A stretch of DNA of 64,000 nucleotides, from contig NZ_BLPF01000004.1 in the NCBI RefSeq assembly GCF_011764425.1, positions 1,376,001-1,440,000 of the forward strand, written 5' to 3'. Below are positions 1 to 7,923 of the stretch, piece by piece; the stretch's first letter is position 1, and each line of letters opens with the position of its first letter. Below the pieces are notes generated by a model. That model had not been told where the DNA came from, searched no databases, and saw only the letters and a list, made by a program, of their open reading frames with translations. The position numbers and the translations under genes were made by a program. This DNA is from Phytohabitans houttuyneae. GTDB taxonomy: Bacteria > Actinomycetota > Actinomycetes > Mycobacteriales > Micromonosporaceae.

Positions 1-186
1 CTGCTCGCCGACTCGTCCAAGTTCTCCACCTCGGCGATGGTGAAGATCTGCGGGTGGGCGGCGATCGGCACGATCGTCATCGACGACGGCATCACCGAGG
101 AACACCAGCGCATGCTCGAAGCACAGGACGTAGAAGTGATCACGGTGTCCACCAAGGAGGCACCGTCGGTGGCGGCGGCCTCGTGA
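1..186 (+). CDS. DeoR/GlpR-family transcriptional regulator, C-terminal end (partial)
   Basis: Only the last 61 codons are in the window; the gene begins upstream. The visible part starts LLADSSKF and runs through a hydrophobic strand to a final segment ending in VEVITVS. This matches the end of the DeoR sensor domain, where a conserved ADSSKF motif is followed by the last beta strands. DeoR proteins are cytoplasmic repressors that usually sense phosphorylated sugars. Its TGA stop overlaps the GTG start of the next gene (GTGA at 183-186), so the two are translationally coupled and it probably controls the downstream dehydrogenase. The DNA-binding half cannot be seen. Confidence 0.85.
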   Translation: MLADSSKFSTSAMVKICGWAAIGTIVIDDGITEEHQRMLEAQDVEVITVSTKEAPSVAAAS

Positions 187-1241
187 CGGCACGGCACCGG
201 ATCGCGGTCATCGCCGGCGACGGCATCGGCCAGGAGGTCGTACCGGCCGCCGTGCGATGCCTGGACGCGGTGGCCGAGCGGCACGACATCGCGTTCGACT
301 GGCACCACCTCGACTGGGGCTCCGACCACTACCGCGCGCACGGGCGCATGATGCCCGTCGACGGCCTCGACATCCTCGCCGGCCACGACGCCATCTTCCT
401 CGGGGCGGTCGGCGTCCCGGACATCCCCGACGTACACACGCTGTGGGGCCTGCTCATCCCGATCCGCCGCGCGTTCGCCCAGTACATCAACCTCCGCCCG
501 GTCCGCACCCTCCCGGGCGTACCCTCGCCGGTCTTCTCCCGCGACCCCATCGACCTGGTGATCGTGCGGGAAAACAACGAGGGCGAGTACTCCGAGGTCG
601 GCGGCCGCGTCTACCAGGGCTCCGCCGACGAGATCGCCATCCAGGAGTCGGTCTTCACCCGCCGCGGCGTCGAACGCGTCGCCCGCTACGCGGCGGCCCT
701 CGCCGCCGGCCGCCGCGGCCACCTCACCTCGGCCACCAAGAGCAACGGCATCGTGCACACCATGCCCTTCTGGGACGAGGTGGTGCGCGACGTGCTCGCC
801 GACTTTCCCGACGTGACCGCGCGCCAGGAGCTCGTCGACGCGCTGGCCGCCAGCCTGGTGCTGCACCCCGAGCGGTACGACGTGATCGTCGCCTCCAACC
901 TCTTCGGCGACATCCTCTCCGACCTGGCCGGCGCGGTGGCGGGCTCGATAGGCTGCGCGCCGAGCGCCAACCTCAACCCGCCGGGCGAGCACCCGTCGAT
1001 GTTCGAGCCGGTGCACGGCTCCGCTCCGGACATCGCCGGCCAGGGCATAGCCAACCCGATCGGCCAGATCTGGAGCGGCGCCATGATGCTGGACGCGCTC
1101 GGCCACGCCGCCGCGGCCGCCCAGCTCATCACCGCCTTCGAGGCGGCACTCGCTTCCGGCACGCGCACCCGCGACATCGGCGGCACGGCCACAACCGCCG
1201 AGGTGGCCGCCGCCGTGGTCGCCCACCTCGGCCCCAGCTGA
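183..1241 (+). CDS. tartrate/D-malate dehydrogenase-type beta-decarboxylating dehydrogenase
   Basis: NAD-dependent, metal-dependent oxidative decarboxylation of a 2-hydroxy acid (tartrate, D-malate or 3-isopropylmalate class). The 352-residue product opens with the IAVIAGDGIGQEV nucleotide-binding start of the isocitrate/isopropylmalate dehydrogenase family. GLLIPIRRAF followed by YINLRPVRTLPGV resembles tartrate dehydrogenases more than LeuB. Further on are the catalytic ATKSNG segment, the metal-binding NLFGDILSDLAG and the EPVHGSAPDIAG NAD loop. An open frame extends further upstream, but the GTG at 183 puts the GDGIG motif at the family's usual distance and overlaps the DeoR stop. Pairing with a DeoR regulator argues for a catabolic role rather than leucine synthesis. 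The exact substrate cannot be read from sequence. Confidence 0.85.
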   Translation: MTARHRIAVIAGDGIGQEVVPAAVRCLDAVAERHDIAFDWHHLDWGSDHYRAHGRMMPVDGLDILAGHDAIFLGAVGVPDIPDVHTLWGLLIPIRRAFAQYINLRPVRTLPGVPSPVFSRDPIDLVIVRENNEGEYSEVGGRVYQGSADEIAIQESVFTRRGVERVARYAAALAAGRRGHLTSATKSNGIVHTMPFWDEVVRDVLADFPDVTARQELVDALAASLVLHPERYDVIVASNLFGDILSDLAGAVAGSIGCAPSANLNPPGEHPSMFEPVHGSAPDIAGQGIANPIGQIWSGAMMLDALGHAAAAAQLITAFEAALASGTRTRDIGGTATTAEVAAAVVAHLGPS

Positions 1242-1340
1242 CGCCCCGCCGTCCTTCCTCAAGCACACGGGCCCCGGCCCGCGCCACCTGCGGACCGCGC
1301 CGACGCCCCGGCCGTCCTCGCTCAGGCAGACGTTCCCCGG

Positions 1341-1453
1341 CCCGCGTCACCTGCGGACCGCATGCTCCCGCGGGCACCGCTGCGGCCGGCGGCTCGCTCG
1401 GCGCTCGCCGAAACCCCGGCCTCCGCTGCCGGGTCCGCGCGCCAAGCCCACCA
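1341..1453 (+). repeat. 113-bp intergenic repeat, copy 1 (3' element family 2)
   Basis: This stretch downstream of the dehydrogenase closely matches 7651-7763, with the same length and only scattered substitutions plus one small compensated gap. Both copies follow a rightward gene in the same orientation. A shorter relative of its first 25 bases also occurs just before it, near 1271-1300. The rest of the 1242-1534 spacer shows no coding sequence. Confidence 0.7.
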
Positions 1454-1502
1454 GCGACTCATCCGAGCGGGATGCGGCTGCCTCAGAGGCGGTGCGAGGA
1501 AA

Positions 1503-1533
1503 CAAAATCAGGGATGGTGCTGGGATCTTGACG
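1503..1533 (+). repeat. short intergenic repeat shared with 34021-34055
   Basis: The string CAAAATCAGGGA, a short variable spacer and TGCTGGGATCTTGA recur as the reverse complement at 34021-34055. At the second site the first half forms a small hairpin (CAAAATC/GATTTTG); here that stem is imperfect. The element ends one base before the stop of the leftward isomerase gene. Confidence 0.55.
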
Positions 1534-1534
1534 C

Positions 1535-2539
1535 CTAGTCCTGGGTGAAGGCGGTGTCGAAGCGGGCGTGCGGCGGGTCCCACAGCAGCGACCGCACGAA
1601 GGACAAGGCCCTCGGGGCGCCGTCCAGGCGGCTCATGCGGGCGTCCTCCCACTCGATCGAGATCGGGCCCTCGTAGCCGATCGCGGCGAGGGCGCGGAAC
1701 GCGTCCTCGAAAGGGACGTCGCCCTGGCCGGCCGAGACGAAGTCCCAGCCGCGCCGGGGGCTGCCCCACGGGAGGTGCGAGCCCAGGCGGCCGGCGCGGC
1801 CGTCCTTGGCGCGGATTCTCGTGTCCTTGCAGTCGACATGGTAGATGCGGTCGGCGAAGTCGACGATGAAGTTGGCCGGGTCGACGTCCTGCCACATCAT
1901 GTGGCTGGGGTCCCAGTTCAGGCCGAACGCGGCGCGGCGGTCGATCGCCGCAAGTGTGCGCGCGGTCGTCCAGTAGTCGTACGCGATCTCGCTGGGGTGC
2001 ACCTCCAGCGCGAAGCGCACGCCCTCGCTGTCGAAGACGTCCATGATGGGGTTCCACCGGCGGGCGAAGTCGGCGTAGCCGTCGTCGATGACCTCTTCGG
2101 GGACCGGCGGGTACATGGCGACGTACCGCCAGATCTTGGAGCCGGTGAAGCCGGTGACCACGCCGGCGCCCAGCTTGCGGGCCAGGATCGCGGTCTTCTT
2201 GACCTGCTCGGACGCGCGGGCGCGCACACCCTCGGCGTCGCCGTCGCCCCAGGTGCGGGAGCCGGCGATGTTCTGGTGGCGGAAGTCCAGCGGGTCGTCG
2301 CAGACGAGCTGGCCCTGCGCGTGGTTGGACAGCGCCCACACGCCGAGGCCGTGGCGGTCGAGGATCTCCTTGCGGCCGCGCAGGTACGCCTCGTCGGACA
2401 GCGCCCGGTCGACGTCGAGGTGCTGTGACTTGCAGGCGATCTCCAGGCCGTCGAAGCCCCAGCCGGCCGCCAGCTCGCACACCTCCTCGAACGGCAGGTC
2501 GGCCCATTGGGCGGTGAAGAGGGTGACGGGGCGGGTCAT
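1535..2539 (-). CDS. sugar phosphate isomerase/epimerase (xylose-isomerase-like TIM barrel)
   Basis: A 334-residue cytoplasmic enzyme of the AP-endonuclease-2/xylose-isomerase-like TIM-barrel superfamily. Members use a divalent metal for aldose-ketose isomerisation, 3-epimerisation or related reactions on sugars and inositols. Likely metal-site segments are visible in order: FALEVHPSE (Glu), GLNWDPSHMMW (Asp and His), HVDCKDTRI and, near the end, SIEWED (Glu). It is the last gene of a three-gene leftward operon and overlaps the preceding gene by ATGA (2536-2539). The substrate is unknown. The neighbouring decarboxylase-like gene suggests a pentulose or hexulose, possibly phosphorylated. Confidence 0.88.
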   Translation of the reverse strand: MTRPVTLFTAQWADLPFEEVCELAAGWGFDGLEIACKSQHLDVDRALSDEAYLRGRKEILDRHGLGVWALSNHAQGQLVCDDPLDFRHQNIAGSRTWGDGDAEGVRARASEQVKKTAILARKLGAGVVTGFTGSKIWRYVAMYPPVPEEVIDDGYADFARRWNPIMDVFDSEGVRFALEVHPSEIAYDYWTTARTLAAIDRRAAFGLNWDPSHMMWQDVDPANFIVDFADRIYHVDCKDTRIRAKDGRAGRLGSHLPWGSPRRGWDFVSAGQGDVPFEDAFRALAAIGYEGPISIEWEDARMSRLDGAPRALSFVRSLLWDPPHARFDTAFTQD

Positions 2540-3261
2540 GAGACGGGAGTCTCGTGTACGCGGGCTATCGCGTCGCCCAGGATCCGCGGGAGGTCGCCCT
2601 CCGGGATCGTGAACGAGGTCTCGTCGTCGATCGCCAGCGGTGCGCCGAACACCACCACACCGGCGCCGATCCGCGGGCAGCCGACCGCCTGCTCGATGGA
2701 GAGGCCACCGACGGCCTGTACGGGCAGGGTGGTCGCGGCCACGATGCCGGGCAGGTCGGTGAGCGGGGAGAGCTTGAGCTCGCGGTGCATGTTGCGGTGG
2801 TCGTGGCCGATGTGGTGCAGCACCATGCCGACGCCCAGCTCCTCCAGGCGGCGCGCCTCGGCGACGCGGTCGGGTGCGGCCATGTCGTCGCCCATGACCA
2901 GCAGGCCGTACGCCTCGCCGGCCTCGCAGACCCGCTGCACGGTGGCGTCGTGCGCGCGGCCCATCACCACGACGGCGTCCGCGCCGGCCTCGGCGTACAT
3001 GGCCGCCTCGCCGTAGCCGCCGTCCATGATCTTGAGGTCGGCGACGAGCGGGTGGTCGGGGTACTCCTTGCGCAGCGCACGCACCGCCCGCGTGCCCTCG
3101 GCGAGCACGAGCGGCGTGCCGATCTCCAGCCAGTCGGCGCCGGCCTCGACAGCGATGGCGGCCATCCGCAGCGCGTCGTCGAGCGTCTTGAGGTCGAGGG
3201 AGACCTGCACGATCCCATGGGTGAGATCGGAGCGCTTGAGCCCCCGGATGGACGTGGTCAT
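2536..3261 (-). CDS. HUMPS-family enzyme (3-hexulose-6-phosphate synthase / 3-keto-L-gulonate-6-phosphate decarboxylase-like)
   Basis: A 241-residue protein of the orotidine-monophosphate-decarboxylase suprafamily. The diagnostic motif ADLKIMDGG, nearer to the hexulose-phosphate-synthase form ADLKTMDAG than to the ketogulonate form, supplies the catalytic Asp-Lys-Asp. LEIGTPL near residue 45 and a C-terminal QAVGGLS phosphate-binding region also fit. Family members either condense formaldehyde with ribulose 5-phosphate or decarboxylate 3-keto-L-gulonate 6-phosphate. Flanked by two TIM-barrel isomerases and without a 6-phospho-3-hexuloisomerase beside it, a UlaD/UlaE-like sugar-acid route is at least as likely as formaldehyde fixation (inference). 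It starts at ATG 3261 and overlaps its neighbours by 4 bases on both sides. Confidence 0.8.
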   Translation of the reverse strand: MTTSIRGLKRSDLTHGIVQVSLDLKTLDDALRMAAIAVEAGADWLEIGTPLVLAEGTRAVRALRKEYPDHPLVADLKIMDGGYGEAAMYAEAGADAVVVMGRAHDATVQRVCEAGEAYGLLVMGDDMAAPDRVAEARRLEELGVGMVLHHIGHDHRNMHRELKLSPLTDLPGIVAATTLPVQAVGGLSIEQAVGCPRIGAGVVVFGAPLAIDDETSFTIPEGDLPRILGDAIARVHETPVS

Positions 3262-4259
3262 CGGTAAGCCTCCAGAGCCCGCACCCGGACCTCGGTCGAG
3301 CCGCCGAACCAGCGGTCCCGCGCCTCGCGCAGGAACGCGGCCGAGGCGGCCAGCTCGTCCAGGCCGTTGACGCCGTCTTCGATGCTGATCCAGCCGTCGT
3401 ACCCGGCGTCGACGAGGATCGAGAAGATCTTGTCGTAGTCGTTGAGCCCCTGCCCGATCACGCCGTGCTTGAGCGAGGCGTAGTCGGCCGGCGCTGAGCT
3501 TGCCGCGCTCGCTTCGCTCGCTGAGGCCCCCGGGCGGCCGGCGCCATCCGGCCTCGTCGCTGCGCTCCTCGGACCGGATCCCGCCAGCCCCGGCGGCGCG
3601 GGCTCCCGGTAGCGGTCGGACGCCTGCATGGTGATCACGCGGTCGACCACGCTGCGCAGGAAGTCGGGCGGGTCGGCGCCGGCCACCAGCGCGTTGGACG
3701 GGTCGAACTGCACGCCGAAGTGCTCGCGGTCGGGGATCCGGGCGAGCAGCGCGCGGAAGACGTCGGGCGCCTGTGCGAACTCCACGTACGCCCAGCCGGT
3801 CGCCTTGTAGTGGTTTTCGATCGCGAGCCGGATGCCCAGCTCGGCGGCGAGCGGGAGCAGTGAGGTGATCGCCTCGGCGGCCCAGTCGAGGCCCTGCTCC
3901 AGCGCGACCTCCGGATGTGCCTGGCCGCTCAGCACCCGGCACACCGCGCCCGGCCCGCCCAGCCGCGCGGTCGCCCGCATGTGTGAGGCGTGCCGCTCCA
4001 CCTCGCGGGCCCGCTCGTCCCGGTCCGGGTGTGTGAAGTCGGGGGAGGCGCACATCATCGGCATCGCGAAGCCGGCGTCGGTGATCGCCTCGCCGACCCG
4101 GTCCAGGTACGCCCCGCCGCTGTCCCACAGGAAGCCGGTGTGCAGCTCCAGCCCGTCGACGCCGAGCGTGCGCGCCTCCTCGATCCACTCGAAGACCGGC
4201 TTGGTGCGGCGGACCACCATCTCGTGCAGGTCGCCCTTGGGGAAGGCCGCGATCCTCAT
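3258..4259 (-). CDS. sugar phosphate isomerase/epimerase (TIM barrel) carrying an internal repeat insertion
   Basis: First gene of the leftward operon, 333 residues. The TIM-barrel isomerase features are clear: GVDGLELHTGF near the start, LAIENHYK (metal Glu), GVQFDPSNAL (Asp), an RVITMQASDR strand and a final WISIEDG (Glu). Between the QASDRYREP segment (about residue 220) and LKHGVIGQGLNDYD (about residue 265) is a low-complexity Ala/Ser/Pro/Gly stretch. It is encoded by palindromic repeat DNA at about 3493-3603. The insertion keeps the frame and falls in what should be a surface loop, so the enzyme may still fold. Start is ATG 4259, 102 bases from the divergent dehydrogenase gene. Confidence 0.85.
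   Translation of the reverse strand: MRIAAFPKGDLHEMVVRRTKPVFEWIEEARTLGVDGLELHTGFLWDSGGAYLDRVGEAITDAGFAMPMMCASPDFTHPDRDERAREVERHASHMRATARLGGPGAVCRVLSGQAHPEVALEQGLDWAAEAITSLLPLAAELGIRLAIENHYKATGWAYVEFAQAPDVFRALLARIPDREHFGVQFDPSNALVAGADPPDFLRSVVDRVITMQASDRYREPAPPGLAGSGPRSAATRPDGAGRPGASASEASAASSAPADYASLKHGVIGQGLNDYDKIFSILVDAGYDGWISIEDGVNGLDELAASAAFLREARDRWFGGSTEVRVRALEAYR
3493..3603. repeat. palindromic repeat inserted in frame inside a coding gene
   Basis: Two GC-rich elements containing GCTCGCTTCGCTCGC and CGTCGCTGCGCTCCTCGG lie back to back within the isomerase gene. On the gene's strand, but in another frame, they read SEERSDE and LSERSERGK. I recall these as recurrent peptides in actinobacterial proteins that have taken up such repeats. 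The DNA differs in texture from the flanking coding sequence, which codes for conserved TIM-barrel strands on both sides. Confidence 0.6.
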
Positions 4260-4361
4260 GAGGTGAGACCCTAACACCAAAAGATGAGAGGAAGCGTACA
4301 GACTTTGAGTCGATTCTGAACTATTGTTGGGCCGAGTCGAGCATTCTGGAAGGCTGTGCCC
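4260..4361. promoter_or_regulatory. divergent promoter region between two catabolic operons
   Basis: This 102-base spacer is clearly richer in A+T than its surroundings and separates two head-to-head three-gene operons. GACTTTGAGTC (about 4301-4311) is a small inverted repeat that could be an operator. GGAAGG at 4348-4353 is the ribosome site of the rightward operon. No convincing -35/-10 pair can be assigned by eye. Confidence 0.45.
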
Positions 4362-5417
4362 ATGAAGGCGTTGGTCAAGTACGCGGCCGCCGACGGTGCC
4401 TTGGAGGTGCGTGACCTGCCCGAGCCGGTCGCAGGCCCGGGCACCGTGCTGGTCCGGGTGCACACGGTGGGCGTGTGCGGCTCTGACATCCACATGTGGC
4501 ACAACACGCAGAGCAAGAGCTCGGTGGGCGTACTCCCGGTGACGCTCGGACACGAGTCGGCCGGCGTGATCGCGGCCGTGGGCGACGGCGTGACCGGCTG
4601 GGCCGCCGGCGACCGCGTGGTGTGCGAGACCGCCGCCTCGATCTGCGGCGTGTGCGCGCTGTGCCGCTCCGGCCGGTACAACCTGTGCCCCTGGCGCGAG
4701 GGGTACGGGCTGAAGCGGGACGGGGCGATGGCCGAGTACATGGTGGCCGAGCCGCGCGTGCTGCACCGCATTCCGGAGAGCGTGAGCTTCGGCGCGGCGG
4801 CGATGACCGAGCCGTACGCGGTGGCGTACAACGCGGTGGTCGAGCGCGCCGAGATCAACCCCGGCGACCTCGTCGTCATCCAGGGCGCGGGCGCGATCGG
4901 GGTGCTCGCGCTGGAGGTCGCGATCCTGCGCGGCGCCGGCACCACAGTGGTGCTCGGCACCGACATCGACGCGGAGCGGCTCGACAAGGCCAAGGCGCTC
5001 GGCGCCGACCACGTCCTCGACATCACCCGCGAAGACCCTGTCGCGCTGGTCGCCTCGCTGCACGACGGGCTCGGCGCCGACCTCGTGGTGGACGCGACCG
5101 GCGTGAGCGTCGCGCTGGAGCAGGGCATGCGGATGGTCCGCCCGGGCGGCGCGATCGCCAAGGTCGGGTGGGGGCCGCAGCCGCTCGGCTTCACCATCGA
5201 CCCGCTGGTGAAGAAGGCGGCCACGCTGTACGGCTGCTACTCGCACACCTGGCGCACCTGGGAAAACGTGCTCCGCCTCTTCGCCGACGGGCGCCTCCAC
5301 CCCGAGCGGGTGCTCGGCGGGGTGTACCCGATCGAGGAGTGGGAAGAGGCGTTCTCCGCCATGCAGCGTGGCCAGCACGTGAAGTCGGCGCTGCGCATGC
5401 CGTGGGCGGCGCGGTGA
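4362..5417 (+). CDS. zinc-dependent medium-chain alcohol/polyol dehydrogenase
   Basis: NAD(P)-dependent oxidation of a secondary alcohol on a sugar or polyol; relatives include sorbitol, threonine and galactitol dehydrogenases. The 351-residue protein has the catalytic zinc Cys in GVCGSDIHMW and the GHESAGVI His/Glu pair. A four-cysteine structural zinc lobe (ICGVCALCRSGRYNLC) follows, then the Rossmann glycine motif VIQGAGAIGVLA. ATG 4362 is chosen over GTG 4356 because GGAAGG lies 8 bases before it. It is the first gene of a rightward operon with two Gfo/Idh/MocA genes and overlaps the next by GTGA, suggesting successive oxidations of one substrate. Confidence 0.9.
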   Translation: MKALVKYAAADGALEVRDLPEPVAGPGTVLVRVHTVGVCGSDIHMWHNTQSKSSVGVLPVTLGHESAGVIAAVGDGVTGWAAGDRVVCETAASICGVCALCRSGRYNLCPWREGYGLKRDGAMAEYMVAEPRVLHRIPESVSFGAAAMTEPYAVAYNAVVERAEINPGDLVVIQGAGAIGVLALEVAILRGAGTTVVLGTDIDAERLDKAKALGADHVLDITREDPVALVASLHDGLGADLVVDATGVSVALEQGMRMVRPGGAIAKVGWGPQPLGFTIDPLVKKAATLYGCYSHTWRTWENVLRLFADGRLHPERVLGGVYPIEEWEEAFSAMQRGQHVKSALRMPWAAR

Positions 5418-6601
5418 ACCCCCTCCGGCTCGGTATCGTCGGCCTCGGTGCGGTCGCCCAGGCGGTGCACCTGCCGCTGCTGGCCAAGCGACCCGACCTC
5501 TTCACGATCGCGTCGATCTGCGACCTGTCACCCGAGGTGACCGAGGTGCTCGGCAGCCGTGTCGGAGTGCCCCGGTCGCGGCGATTTCACGTACTCGATG
5601 AAATGCTGGACCACGGTGGCCTGGACGCGCTGATGGTGCTCGCCCGCGGGTCGCACACCGCGCAGGTTTTGGCGGGTTTCGAGCGGCGGCTGCCGGTCTT
5701 CTGCGAAAAGCCGCTGGCCTACACCACCGCGGAGGTCGACCGCATCATCGCGGCCGAGCCCCACCTGGGCGTGCCGGCGATCCTGCTGGGCTACATGAAG
5801 CAGTACGACCCGGCGGTGATCGAGGCGGCCCGCATCCTGGCCGACGTCGACGACATCCGCAGCATCGAGGCGTCGGTGCTGCACCCGACCGGCGCCTCCC
5901 AGCTCGCGCTGGCCCGCGTGGTGGGGCCGAGCGCGCCGGTCGCCAACCCGGCCGGCGCCGCCGAAGACGCCGAGCTGTGGCGCGCGGCCGTGGGCGAGGC
6001 GGACGAGGGCACGTGGCGGGCGTACCGCGGTGCGCTTGTCAGCAGCCTCGCGCACGACCTGTCGATCATGCGGAGCTTCGGCGCGCCGCCCGCCACGATC
6101 GAGTACGTGGACATCTGGCGCCAGTCGTCCCGCCACGCCGTCCGCGACGTGGGACGCGACCGCAAGTCGTTCGGCGAGCACCCGCCCTCGATCTCGGCGG
6201 TGGGCACGCTGGCCGGCGGTGGGAGGTTCAGCCTGGCCTGGCACTACCTGCCCGACTTCCCCGCGTACCGCGAGACGGTGCGCGTGGTGCATGGCGCCGG
6301 CACGGTCGAGCTCGTCTTCCCCTCGCCTTACCTGTTGCACGCGCCGACGGAGCTGACCGTGACTACGCTGGACGGCGACGCCGAGCGGCGGGTGGTCCGC
6401 CGCAGCACGACGGAGGCGTTCGAGACGCAGCTGGAGGCGTTCCACGCCATGGTCCGTGAGGGCACACCGCCGCGGTCCGGCCTCGCCGCCGGCCGCGCCG
6501 ACGTCCTGGACTGCCAGCGCATCCTGGCGGCCTTCGCGGGCCGCACCGGCGCCGTCGTGGGCGGCGAGGTCGGCAAGCTGGTAGGGGAGTTGGTTCGGTG
6601 A
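5414..6601 (+). CDS. Gfo/Idh/MocA-family oxidoreductase
   Basis: NAD(P)-dependent dehydrogenase of the glucose-fructose-oxidoreductase/inositol-dehydrogenase/rhizopine-catabolism family, 395 residues. The N-terminal Rossmann fold shows LGIVGLGAVAQAVHLPLL, and VFCEKPLAY gives the conserved EKP lysine. The second domain carries the substrate site and includes the ALVSSLAHDLSIMRSFG helix, where a His-Asp pair is expected. GTG 5414 overlaps the preceding stop, so no separate ribosome site is needed. The companion alcohol dehydrogenase and second Gfo-type gene indicate a polyol, inositol or keto-sugar pathway; the substrate cannot be fixed. Confidence 0.88.
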   Translation: MNPLRLGIVGLGAVAQAVHLPLLAKRPDLFTIASICDLSPEVTEVLGSRVGVPRSRRFHVLDEMLDHGGLDALMVLARGSHTAQVLAGFERRLPVFCEKPLAYTTAEVDRIIAAEPHLGVPAILLGYMKQYDPAVIEAARILADVDDIRSIEASVLHPTGASQLALARVVGPSAPVANPAGAAEDAELWRAAVGEADEGTWRAYRGALVSSLAHDLSIMRSFGAPPATIEYVDIWRQSSRHAVRDVGRDRKSFGEHPPSISAVGTLAGGGRFSLAWHYLPDFPAYRETVRVVHGAGTVELVFPSPYLLHAPTELTVTTLDGDAERRVVRRSTTEAFETQLEAFHAMVREGTPPRSGLAAGRADVLDCQRILAAFAGRTGAVVGGEVGKLVGELVR

Positions 6602-7626
6602 GTGACCGGATTCGAGCGGCGATCATCGGGTACGGGCTGGCCGGGCGCGTCTTCCACGCGCCGCTGATCAGCGCCGACCCGGCCTACGAGCTGGCCGGCA
6701 TCGTGACCGCCAACCCCGACCGCTCCTCCGCCGCCGCCACCCTCTATCCACAGGCGCGGATATTCTCCACAGTGGACGACCTGCTCGCCGCCGACGACAT
6801 CGACCTCGTCGTGGTGGGCGCGCCGACGCCGGACCACGCGGCCGTCGCGACCCGCACGGTCGAGTGCGGCCTCGCCACCGTGGTCGACAAGCCGCTCGCG
6901 GTCAGGAGCCTGGAGGCGGCCGAGCTCATCGAGCTGGCATCGCTGCGGGGCGTGCCGCTCACCGTCTTCCAGAACCGGCGCTGGGACGGCGACTTCCTCA
7001 CCGTGCGCAAGCTGCTGTCGCAGGGCGCGCTCGGCGACGTGTGGCGCTTCGAGTCACGCTTCGAGTGGAACAGCACCCGCCCCCGTCCACAGTGGAAGCA
7101 GGAGACGCCCGGCGTCGACGGCGGCGGCGTGGCGTACGACCTGGGCGCCCACCTCATCGACCAGGCCGTCCAGCTCTTCGGCCCGGTCGCCTCGTACTAC
7201 GGCGAGCTCGACCGCCACCGCCCCGGCGCTGTCAACGACGACGACAGCTTCATCGCGCTCACCCACACCTCCGGCGTACGCTCCCACCTGGCGATGAGCA
7301 GCATGGTCGCCCAGCGCGGCTTCCGCTTCCGGGTGCTGGGCTCGACCGCCGCGTACACGAAGTGGGGCCTGGACCCCCAGGAGCCCCAGCTGGCCGGCGG
7401 AATGTCCCCACTGGACGAGGCCTTCGGCGTGGAGCCCGAAGACGCGTGGGGCAAGCTCGGCCGCGACGCCGACGCCACGCCGCTCCCGACCGAGCGCGGC
7501 GCGTACCGCGAGTTCTACGCCCAGCTCGCGGCCTCGTTGCGCGGCGGGGGCCCGCTGCCGGTCGACCCGCGCGACGCCCTCGTGGCGATCGGTATCATCG
7601 AGTCCCTGCACACCCAGCAGCCCTGA
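6598..7626 (+). CDS. Gfo/Idh/MocA-family oxidoreductase, scyllo-inositol-2-dehydrogenase (IolW/YvaA)-like
   Basis: Last gene of the rightward operon, 342 residues. Its opening IIGYGLAGRVFHAPLI is the distinctive signature of the YvaA/IolW/IolU branch, whose studied members reduce or oxidise scyllo-inositol with NADP. VVDKPLAV replaces the usual EKP motif with DKP, as is common in this branch. The second domain has GGGVAYDLGAHLIDQAVQLFG, supplying the expected Asp-x3-His catalytic pair. The GTG start overlaps the previous stop (GTGA 6598-6601). Inositol or a related cyclitol is a plausible substrate for the operon, but branch membership alone does not prove it. Confidence 0.87.
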   Translation: MSDRIRAAIIGYGLAGRVFHAPLISADPAYELAGIVTANPDRSSAAATLYPQARIFSTVDDLLAADDIDLVVVGAPTPDHAAVATRTVECGLATVVDKPLAVRSLEAAELIELASLRGVPLTVFQNRRWDGDFLTVRKLLSQGALGDVWRFESRFEWNSTRPRPQWKQETPGVDGGGVAYDLGAHLIDQAVQLFGPVASYYGELDRHRPGAVNDDDSFIALTHTSGVRSHLAMSSMVAQRGFRFRVLGSTAAYTKWGLDPQEPQLAGGMSPLDEAFGVEPEDAWGKLGRDADATPLPTERGAYREFYAQLAASLRGGGPLPVDPRDALVAIGIIESLHTQQP

Positions 7627-7650
7627 TCGCCAGAGGAATATTTGCCCGCG

Positions 7651-7763
7651 TCCGCGTCAGCTGTGGACCGCATGCTCCCGCGGGCACCGCTGCGGTCGGC
7701 GGCTCGCTGGCGCTCGCCGAGTGCTCCGACCTCCGCTGCCAGGTCCGCGCGACAAGCCCACCA
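7651..7763 (+). repeat. 113-bp intergenic repeat, copy 2 (3' element family 2)
   Basis: Matches 1341-1453 over its full length, with blocks such as GGACCGCATGCTCCCGCGGG identical. Like copy 1 it follows a rightward gene in the same orientation, starting 25 bases after the stop codon. The whole 7627-8157 spacer (531 bases) between convergent genes shows no protein-like frame; repeats and a hairpin are all I see in it. Confidence 0.7.
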
Positions 7764-7880
7764 CAGAGCCGCCGCCGTCTACCGCGCTGGCCTTGTCCTC
7801 ATCGCGTCCGTCAAGCGGCACCGCAATCGAGATCTTGGTGGGTTGGTGCGCCTCGACATTCGGAGTTTCGTCGTCTGGAG

Positions 7881-7911
7881 TCACCGCCTCACCCTCCGCG
7901 GTCGCCCAGGA
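7881..7911 (+). repeat. partial copy of the 60-bp 3' element (family 1)
   Basis: GCCTCACCCTCCGCGGTCGC and the bases after it match the tail of the complete copy at 43273-43332 and its continuation. Only this end is present. Orientation follows the upstream rightward gene. Confidence 0.45.
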
Positions 7912-7923
7912 GCCCGATCCGGT

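Noticed and set aside
3493-3603. insertion sequence inside the isomerase gene
   Set aside because: Only about 110 bases, with no transposase or terminal inverted repeats; it is a small palindromic repeat.
1535-4259. ribulose-monophosphate formaldehyde pathway
   Set aside because: The HUMPS enzyme is there but no 6-phospho-3-hexuloisomerase (SIS domain) gene is adjacent, so formaldehyde fixation cannot be claimed.
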